A stretch of 64,000 bases of DNA from Actinoplanes regularis (lineage in GTDB: Bacteria > Actinomycetota > Actinomycetes > Mycobacteriales > Micromonosporaceae), in assembly GCF_900188005.1 (NCBI RefSeq), contig NZ_FZNR01000004.1:248001-312000 (forward strand), written 5' to 3'. The notes beneath the pieces are model-generated. The model searched no databases, was not told where the DNA came from, and worked only from the letters and a program-made list of their open reading frames with translations. Numbering within the stretch: the stretch's first letter is position 1; the number at the start of each line of letters is the position of its first letter. The translations under genes and the position numbers were made by a program. Positions 57,684-64,000 of this stretch are shown here, one piece after another.

Positions 57684-58796
57684 ATGAGTGACATGCTGCG
57701 CGCCCCCGCCGAGGTCAAGTTCGCCGAGGAGCTGGACTGGCTGGAGTCGGTCGACGACAGCCCGAAGCCGTTCTCCTGGCGGCTGAGCCCGAAGATGGTG
57801 CGCCTGTTCATCCTCGGCTCCGAGCGCGCCGACGGCCTGGACCGGGAGATCTCGCAGAAGTGGTTCGGTGACCGCAGCTTCGTCGAGCGGGCCATCGTCA
57901 CCCTCGCCTCCGACCGCGGCCTGCTGCTGATCGGCGACCCGGGCACCGGCAAGAGCTGGCTCGCCGAGCTGCTCTCCGCCGCGATCAGCCGCAACTCCAC
58001 CCTGGTGGTGCAGGGCACCGCCGGCACCACCGAGGACCACATCAAGTACTCGTGGAACGTCTCGATGGTCATCGCCAAGGGCCAGTCCCGCGCCTCGATG
58101 ATCCCGTCGCCGATCATGACCGCGATGGAGAACGGCGTGATCGGCCGCTTCGAGGAGCTGACCCGGTCCACCAGCGACGTGCAGGACGCGCTGATCTCGA
58201 TCCTCTCCGAGAAGTACGTGTCGATCCCCGAGCTGGAGGACGACAACATCGTCTTCGCCAAGCCCGGCTTCAGCATCATCGCCACCGCCAACAGCCGCGA
58301 CCGGGGCGTCAACGACCTCTCCTCCGCGCTCAAGCGGCGCTTCAACTTCGTCCGCATCCCGGTGGTGACGAACAAGAAGAGCGAGGCGGAGATCGTCCGG
58401 TTCCGCACCGAGGAGCTGCTGCGCCGGCACAACATCGAGCTTGAGGTGCCGCCCACCCTGCTCGACGTGCTCCTGCAGAGCTTCGCCGACCTGCGCGCCG
58501 CCTCCGCGTCGGCGACCAGCGACGACGAGCGCCTCGAGTCGGCGCTCTCCACCGCCGAGCAGATCGGCGTGCTGGAGGACGCCATCCTGCACAGCAACTT
58601 CTTCGGCGCCAGCCAGCTGACCGCGGAGGCCCTGGCCGGTTCGCTGGTCGGCTCGCTGGCCCGGCGCAGCCCGGAGGATCTGGCCATCCTCAACAAGTAC
58701 TGGCACGGGGTGGTCGAGCCGCGCAGCAAGGAGCAGAGCGGCGCGTGGTCCGGGTTCCTCGAGGGCGGCCGCCAGGCGATTGCGACGCTGTCTTGA
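57684..58796 (+). CDS. MoxR family AAA+ ATPase (YehL-like)
   Basis: A 370-residue ATPase. It has Walker A GDPGTGKSWLAELL (from residue 84), a Walker B that reads GRFEELTR, sensor 1 in IIATANSRDRG and the arginine-rich ALKRRFNF. MoxR ATPases remodel partner proteins, often together with a VWA protein; the partner here is encoded directly upstream. AGGAG lies 8 bases before the ATG. Its stop TGA overlaps the TTG start of the next gene. Confidence 0.92.
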   Translation: MSDMLRAPAEVKFAEELDWLESVDDSPKPFSWRLSPKMVRLFILGSERADGLDREISQKWFGDRSFVERAIVTLASDRGLLLIGDPGTGKSWLAELLSAAISRNSTLVVQGTAGTTEDHIKYSWNVSMVIAKGQSRASMIPSPIMTAMENGVIGRFEELTRSTSDVQDALISILSEKYVSIPELEDDNIVFAKPGFSIIATANSRDRGVNDLSSALKRRFNFVRIPVVTNKKSEAEIVRFRTEELLRRHNIELEVPPTLLDVLLQSFADLRAASASATSDDERLESALSTAEQIGVLEDAILHSNFFGASQLTAEALAGSLVGSLARRSPEDLAILNKYWHGVVEPRSKEQSGAWSGFLEGGRQAIATLS

Positions 58797-61564
58797 CCAG
58801 CCCGTTCGCCCCGCTCCGCGGGCAGTTGCTGAGCGCCGCCGAGGCCCTCGCGGACGGGCCGGCCGCGCTGCCGGAGATCCTCGCCGGGATCGTCGACGAC
58901 GTCGACCACGCCCTGCGCGAACCACTGGAGATCTTCCCGGTCTGTCACCACTCGCCGGCCTCGGCGCTCGCCATGCTGCGGCGGTTGCGGGAGAAGCAGC
59001 CCAAGGTCATCTACCTGGAGCTCTGCGAGGACCTGCAACCGCTGCTGAGCGAGCTACACAACTGCCGGCTGCCGGTGGCGCTGCAGGCCTTCGCCTCCGA
59101 GCTGATGGACTTCCCGAAGGAGTCGGCGCCGCTCTCGGTGATCGCGCCGATCACCGAGGCGTCCGCGGAGTACCAGGCGATCTCGTACGCGCTGGACACG
59201 CCCGGGGTCTCCCTCGTCCTGGTGGACCGGTCCACCGACCACGTCTTCCAGTGGCAGCCCGACCCGTCGTCACCGGCCGAGACGCCGGAGCCGGAGGAGG
59301 ACCTGCACGGCGACGCGGTCGGGGTGGAGATCGGCGACCTGCGGCCCCGCTTCGCCGAGCTGGAGGAGCACCTGCTGCACCATGGGCAGGTGCGGCATTG
59401 GTCCGAGTGGTGGGACCAGTACGTCGAGCAGCCGCTGGCCGGTGCCGATCATGAGACGTACCGGCAGGTCATGACCATGATCGGCAGTCTGTTCCGGCGA
59501 CTGGCACCGCACGACAGCAAGCGGTACGCCAGTGACGAGGACCGCGAACGCTACATGTGGACCCGGATCCGTGAGCACCTCGCCGCCACCGGCGCCGACC
59601 CGGCCGACTGCCTGTACATCTGCGGTGCCTTCCACGCGGCCAGCCGGCTCGCGGAGGTGGGCTCCGCCCCGGGGACCCCGGACTTCGAGATCACCCCGCG
59701 GACCGGCACGACCTGGCTCTACGGCCTGATCCCGTCCAGCCACTCGGCGATCGAGGCCCAGTTCGGGCTCGCGCCGGGTTCGGTGTCGATCGCGGCCGCC
59801 ACCTGGCAGAAGCAGCTCGGCCGGCTCCGGCTCACGCCGTTCCAGCTGGACGGGCAGAAGGGCGGCAAGAAGAAGGCGAAGCGGGCACTGCCGCCGCCGT
59901 CCGTCACGACCGGGCCGGTCACCGACCACCTCACCGGATACCTCGCCGGGCCACCCACGCTCGACGGACTGGACGAGGAGGAGCTGCGGGGCTGGTGCGT
60001 CGACATCGTCCGGCTCGCCCGCCGCAACGGATACCTCGCCAGCACCGCCGACGCGATCGCGGTCTTCGAGACCTCCGTACTGCTCGCCGGGATGCGCGGG
60101 CGGACCCGGCCGACGCCGTACGACTTCCAGGACGCCGCGGTCACCTGCATCGAGAAGGACACGGTGCCCGGGCGCCGTGATGTGAAGCGGCTCTGCGAGA
60201 TCCTGCTCGGCGGCGACCGCATCGGCCAGGTCGGCTACGACGCGTTGCCACCCCTGGCCCGCGACGTGTACGACCGGCTCGCCCCGCTCGGGCTCAACCT
60301 CGAACAGCGCAGCATCCAGCGCGCGCTGCTCGACCTGGCCGCCCGCCCCGAGCTGGCGCCCTGCTCCCAGCTGCTGTGGATGCTGCGCTACCTGCTGCCC
60401 GACCAGGCGGTCCGCCCGATCATGGGTAGCCGCAAGCTCGGCGAGAAGCACATCCAGGAGAGCTGGGACCTCGATCTGGGCCGCCACCAGCGGACCATCA
60501 TCGAGCTGGGCTACGAGGGGGTCACCGTCGAGCAGGTCCTGGAGCAGCGGCTGCGCCGCGACGCCTGGGACCCGAAGGCGACCGCGGCCAGCGCCCTCAA
60601 GGCGGTGGAGCACTCGATGCTGTTCCTGGAGAGCCCGCGGCTCACCGAGGAGCTGGGCGCCCGGGCCGTCGAGCTGCTCTCCGCCGAGCGCACGGTCGAC
60701 GACGCACCGGCGGTGCTGCGGCGGATCCGGCGGCTGCTCGGGCACTACCGGGCCACCACGCCGGTGCTGCCGTCCTGGTGCGAGCGGTTCGTGACCGGGG
60801 GATACGCGCACTACTGCACCCTGCTGCCCACCACGTTCGTCGACGAGGAGACCGGGGTCCGGCAGGTCGGGGCGATGCTCGGCTTCCTGTTCGGCATGGA
60901 GAGCCTGGCGCTCTCGCTCGGCTGCGACCGGACCCAGCTGGAGATCGCGGTCCGCCAGTCACACCCGGAGTCGCCCGCCAAGGTCGCGCTGCTTTGGGCG
61001 GCCCGGCACCAGCTGGGGGACCTGCCCCTGGCGGACCTGCGGCTGCGGGTGGACGAGCTGCTCGGCAACCCGCTGGTGGTGCCGGCGGTCCCGCAGTACG
61101 TGAGCGGATTCGTGCAGGCTCTGGAACCGGTCCCGCGGCTGGCGCCGTTCGTGGTGGAGACGATCTCCAAGGCCTTCGGGCGGCTGCCGGACCCGGTGCT
61201 GCTCCCGTGGCTGCCGACGCTGATCACCACCCTGCGGCAGCAGGCGGCGGAGCTGGTGCCGGTGCTGACCCGGGAAGCGGGGCGGACCTTTCCCGGCACC
61301 CTCGCCGCGATCGACTCGTGGACGCCACCGTGGCTGGCCCGCCGTCCGGCGACGGCGACCGCCACCGGCGCGCGTCAGCCCTCGGGCGGCCCGGCCGGCA
61401 CGCTGCTGGCCGCGCATCCCGCGAGCACGGACGCGGTGGCCGAGCTGCTGGGCTGTCCGGGGGAGTGGGCGCCGGCCGTGGCCGTACCGGCGAGCGGTCG
61501 GTCGGCCCTGCTCACCGCCTTTCCGGCCACCGCAGACGCGGTCGCCGCACTGGTGAGCGCCTGA
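58793..61564 (+). CDS. DUF5682 family protein (YehM-like)
   Basis: A 923-residue protein. The N-terminus has FPVCHHSPASALAMLRRLRE and KVIYLELCEDLQPLL, the opening hallmark of DUF5682. It continues with helical repeats and two histidine-rich spots (LHHGQVRHWSEWWDQY, CGAFHAASRL). E. coli YehM in the same gene set is the best comparison. There is no membrane segment; a role as the large scaffold or effector of the ATPase-VWA machine is inference. The TTG at 58793 overlaps the MoxR stop; no ATG or GTG in the first part offers a better start. A hairpin terminator follows 3 bases after the stop. Confidence 0.82.
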   Translation: MTSPFAPLRGQLLSAAEALADGPAALPEILAGIVDDVDHALREPLEIFPVCHHSPASALAMLRRLREKQPKVIYLELCEDLQPLLSELHNCRLPVALQAFASELMDFPKESAPLSVIAPITEASAEYQAISYALDTPGVSLVLVDRSTDHVFQWQPDPSSPAETPEPEEDLHGDAVGVEIGDLRPRFAELEEHLLHHGQVRHWSEWWDQYVEQPLAGADHETYRQVMTMIGSLFRRLAPHDSKRYASDEDRERYMWTRIREHLAATGADPADCLYICGAFHAASRLAEVGSAPGTPDFEITPRTGTTWLYGLIPSSHSAIEAQFGLAPGSVSIAAATWQKQLGRLRLTPFQLDGQKGGKKKAKRALPPPSVTTGPVTDHLTGYLAGPPTLDGLDEEELRGWCVDIVRLARRNGYLASTADAIAVFETSVLLAGMRGRTRPTPYDFQDAAVTCIEKDTVPGRRDVKRLCEILLGGDRIGQVGYDALPPLARDVYDRLAPLGLNLEQRSIQRALLDLAARPELAPCSQLLWMLRYLLPDQAVRPIMGSRKLGEKHIQESWDLDLGRHQRTIIELGYEGVTVEQVLEQRLRRDAWDPKATAASALKAVEHSMLFLESPRLTEELGARAVELLSAERTVDDAPAVLRRIRRLLGHYRATTPVLPSWCERFVTGGYAHYCTLLPTTFVDEETGVRQVGAMLGFLFGMESLALSLGCDRTQLEIAVRQSHPESPAKVALLWAARHQLGDLPLADLRLRVDELLGNPLVVPAVPQYVSGFVQALEPVPRLAPFVVETISKAFGRLPDPVLLPWLPTLITTLRQQAAELVPVLTREAGRTFPGTLAAIDSWTPPWLARRPATATATGARQPSGGPAGTLLAAHPASTDAVAELLGCPGEWAPAVAVPASGRSALLTAFPATADAVAALVSA

Positions 61565-61566
61565 GG

Positions 61567-61604
61567 CGGCCGCCCGGAGCGCGAGGGGGCGTTCCGGGCG
61601 GCCG
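61567..61604 (+). terminator. Terminator of the MoxR-VWA-DUF5682 operon
   Basis: CGGCCGCCCGGA and TCCGGGCGGCCG form a perfect 12-bp stem with a 14-base loop, 3 bases after the DUF5682 stop. This closes the five-gene operon and separates it from the cyclase that follows. A short TTAC lies after it but no T-run. Confidence 0.7.
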
Positions 61605-61679
61605 GCCGTAACGGTCTTACAGTTCACGTTCCTCAACTCGGTCAGCCCGCAGCCGACAAGCCTGGGCAGCGAGGGAGGA

Positions 61680-63596
61680 ATGTTGAGCACTGACCGGGAC
61701 GACCCGAGCGGCGCCCGTGGCCCGGCTGGCATGTTCGCCGAGCGGCCGGACGACGCGTCCGCCGCGCGATGGCGTCGTGGCGCCCTCGCCATGTACTACA
61801 TCGCGCTGATGATCGCGAACCTGGCCTTGCTGACCGGTGCCGCGCGGGTGATCCTGACCGCTTTCGCCGGCCTGGCCGGATTCCTGCTGTTCGTGGGCGC
61901 CCTGTGGCGTGGCGGCTCGGGCAGCGTGGGCACGGGCAACAGCGGCGGCACCGGAAGCGCCCGCTGGGAGAAGCTGGGCTACGTGGCGATCCTGGAGGCC
62001 GTTGCCCAGGTCGCGATCACCGGACAGCTGAACCAGACCACCGCACTGCTGCTGACCCTGGTCGGCGTCGGCGCGGCGGTCACCACGCGCAAGACCGCGA
62101 TGTGGGCCAACCTGCTCGGCTGCGCCGGCTGGGCGGCGGCGGTCATCGCGCAGGACGGGCTGCGGACGCCGGAGCTCAGTCACTACGCCGGGCAGCTGGT
62201 CATGGCCGGGCTGCTCGGTTGCATCCTCCACGAGGCGCTGCGGCGCCGCCAACGCGAGCTGAAAATGGCCCGCGACCAGCTCACCGCGGGGATGGACCGC
62301 TTCGAGAACCTCTTCCACGCGTCGCCGGCCGGTGTCGGCATCGCCGACGAGAACGGCGTGCTGGTCGCGGTCAACCCGGCGTTCTGCGAGCTGGCGGGGC
62401 GGCCCGCGGAGGAGCTGATCGGCGCGAAAAGCAACGACTACGTCGATCTGGCCGCCGCTGACGACACGGTCGGCCGCCAGATCCGCTACGTTCGTCCGGA
62501 CGGCTCGACCCGCTGGTTCTGGCTGACAGTCGGGCGCGCGGGTGTCCTGGACCGCGCCAAGACCCGGCGCTGGACCCTCATCCACCTGAGCGACGTCACC
62601 GACCGGCACCTCGCCGAACGTACCGTCCGTGAGTCGGACCGGCTGTTGGCCGCGGTCTCGGCCGCCGCCCGGCGGATCCGCACCGGCGAGGACGCCCGAG
62701 GCACCATCATCGAGGCGGTCCGGGAGCTGGCCGAGGCGGACACCGTCATCATGCTCGAACCCGACGGCACCGATCTGGTCGCCATCGGTGTGGTGGGCGC
62801 CGACGTGCTGGGCACCCGGGTGCCCCTGAACGGCACCTCGATGATCGCGAACGTTTACCTGGACGGCCAGCCGGTCTTCCTCGCCGATCCGGGCCAGGAT
62901 CCACGGGTGTCGACGGCGCTGCTGAAGCTGGTCGACGGCAGGTCGATGATGTGGCAGCCGGTGGTCGCCGACGGCGGGTCGGTCGCGTTGCTGGTGGTCA
63001 GCTGGAAGACGCGGATCACCTCGGTCAGTGACCTGCGGGCCCGCGCGGTGGCGCTGCTCGCCGACGAGACGGCGCTCGCCCTCGAGCACGAGCGGCTGCT
63101 CGGCCGCCTGGAGCAGATGGCCTACACGGACACGCTGACCGGTCTCTCCAACCGCCGGGCCTGGCAGGCCGGTGTCGCGGAGCTGCTCGCCGCGTCGCGG
63201 GCGAGCGGACGGCCGCTGACGGTGGCGATCGCCGACCTCGACCACTTCAAGCGGTACAACGACACGCACGGTCATGTCGCCGGGGACGATCTGCTGACGG
63301 CGGTCGCCACGGCGTTCCGGGGACAGCTCCGGACCGGCGACCTGATCGCCCGCTGGGGTGGTGAGGAGTTCGTCGTCGCGCTGCCCGACTGCGGTGACGC
63401 GGAGGCGGCGGAGATCCTGGATCGGCTGCGGACGGCGACGGTCGGGACGGAGACGTGCAGCATCGGCTACGCGGTCTGGGACGGCGTCGAGTCCTATGAG
63501 CGGATGCTGGAGCGGGCCGACGGTGCGCTCTACGCCGCGAAGTCGGCCGGGCGCGACAGGGTCCACGCCGCCGCGGGCGTCGCTCTGGCTTCCTGA
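61680..63596 (+). CDS. Membrane PAS-GAF-GGDEF diguanylate cyclase
   Basis: A 638-residue protein. Four to six membrane helices occupy residues 35-180 (MYYIALMIANLALLTGAARV, LTAFAGLAGFLLFVGALW). A PAS domain follows at about 200-310 (DRFENLFHASPAGVGIADEN), then a GAF domain at 320-470 and the GGDEF domain (YTDTLTGLSNRRAWQAGVAE, DLDHFKRYNDTHGHVAGDD, RWGGEEFVVALPD near residue 560). The RTGD sequence five residues before GGEEF is an RxxD inhibitory site, so product feedback is expected. It makes cyclic di-GMP. ATG 61680 touches the GGAGG site too closely; TTG 61683 one codon later has better spacing. Confidence 0.9.
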   Translation: MLSTDRDDPSGARGPAGMFAERPDDASAARWRRGALAMYYIALMIANLALLTGAARVILTAFAGLAGFLLFVGALWRGGSGSVGTGNSGGTGSARWEKLGYVAILEAVAQVAITGQLNQTTALLLTLVGVGAAVTTRKTAMWANLLGCAGWAAAVIAQDGLRTPELSHYAGQLVMAGLLGCILHEALRRRQRELKMARDQLTAGMDRFENLFHASPAGVGIADENGVLVAVNPAFCELAGRPAEELIGAKSNDYVDLAAADDTVGRQIRYVRPDGSTRWFWLTVGRAGVLDRAKTRRWTLIHLSDVTDRHLAERTVRESDRLLAAVSAAARRIRTGEDARGTIIEAVRELAEADTVIMLEPDGTDLVAIGVVGADVLGTRVPLNGTSMIANVYLDGQPVFLADPGQDPRVSTALLKLVDGRSMMWQPVVADGGSVALLVVSWKTRITSVSDLRARAVALLADETALALEHERLLGRLEQMAYTDTLTGLSNRRAWQAGVAELLAASRASGRPLTVAIADLDHFKRYNDTHGHVAGDDLLTAVATAFRGQLRTGDLIARWGGEEFVVALPDCGDAEAAEILDRLRTATVGTETCSIGYAVWDGVESYERMLERADGALYAAKSAGRDRVHAAAGVALAS

Positions 63597-64000
63597 CGGG
63601 GAACGGAATCCGACCGGCCGCAACGGGAAGAATGATCGTGCTGTCACGGCCGACGCTTGCCATGATCAGCATTCGGCTTTCTGAGCATCAGCTGAGACCG
63701 GCCCGCAAATGATCCTCTTACTGGTCTTCATGGGCCAGATCGGTCGTGCGATATCGTAGGGCTCTGAAACGCCCGGCCGTAACCCGTCCGAACCTACGCC
63801 CACGTAATAGCCGCTATACACTACCGGATATGCGGCGCCCACCGGCCGCTCTTCGTCTGTATCAGCCAAGATGTTTCCAGTGGGAAGCGCTGGCAACGAC
63901 GCCGGTATACAGCCTGCTAAGCCCAGTGTCAGGCCAGCGTCGGCGTAAGCTCGAAGTGCAATGGATGCCGGGCAGGGCTACGCGACGGTCAATGTGAAGC
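63597..64000. other. Intergenic stretch, no gene supported
   Basis: This 404-base end of the window is less GC-rich than the genes around it. Frames here on both strands lack ribosome sites and coding bias. Two TATAC words occur (CGCTATACACTAC near 63815 and GGTATACAGCC near 63902), and a promoter for a gene beyond the window is possible. I see no RNA gene. Confidence 0.4.

Overview
The window is very GC-rich, uses GTG and TTG starts freely, and has tightly packed genes with stop/start overlaps. It is actinobacterial chromosome. The gene content (an Rv1822-Rv1830-like block, mycothiol-type DinB protein, multi-domain diguanylate cyclases, many regulators) suggests a Micromonosporaceae member, probably Actinoplanes or a close relative; the genus is an inference. 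I saw no rRNA, tRNA, CRISPR array or insertion sequence.

Layout. 1-3985: the 3' part of a VWA-domain gene, an AraC regulator, a DinB/maleylpyruvate-isomerase-like protein and an ECF sigma factor with a SnoaL-like tail. 4161-10397: a conserved actinobacterial envelope/metabolism block in the same order as M. tuberculosis Rv1822-Rv1830: CDP-alcohol phosphatidyltransferase, DUF881, small basic protein, DUF881, GcvH, FHA (GarA/OdhI), MerR (FtsR), bifunctional nuclease and MerR. It is followed by a class II UvrA-like ATPase. 12608-19772: an MFS/ArsR operon with a clear operator, asnB with a ribosome-site hairpin, two very small ORFs, an XRE protein fused to helical repeats, a frameshifted glycosyltransferase and a SHOCT protein.

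19952-33410: a secreted GH5 glycosidase, a large trypsin-like/P-loop/TPR protein whose predicted protease serine is proline, GtrA, a phosphotransferase, a two-component system with a large cysteine-containing sensor, a diverged nucleoside-diphosphate-kinase-like protein and a DUF6493 protein. 33515-45999: truncated haemoglobin, IleRS, a GAF histidine kinase, a DUF6282 amidohydrolase followed in frame by a methyltransferase remnant, an arylamine N-acetyltransferase, a CPBP protease and several unknown membrane proteins.

46340-64000: a TPR-GGDEF protein, a secreted M6 metalloprotease, DUF4937 and GNAT proteins, a BAM/GIDE-like membrane protein overlapping an FAD monooxygenase, then a compact five-gene operon (SWIM-like, unknown, VWA, MoxR ATPase, DUF5682). 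The operon matches the uncharacterised E. coli yehQ/P/L/M set with the yehQ equivalent apparently split in two. A PAS-GAF-GGDEF cyclase closes the annotated part.

Best candidates for new biology: the MoxR-VWA-SWIM-DUF5682 operon (54495-61564), the STAND-like protein with a degenerate protease (21734-24577), the XRE-repeat fusion (17137-18393), and the small regulatory architecture around asnB and the ArsR gene. Start codons are often ambiguous; where I departed from the longest frame I give the ribosome-site argument. All family assignments are read from sequence motifs and were not checked by database search.
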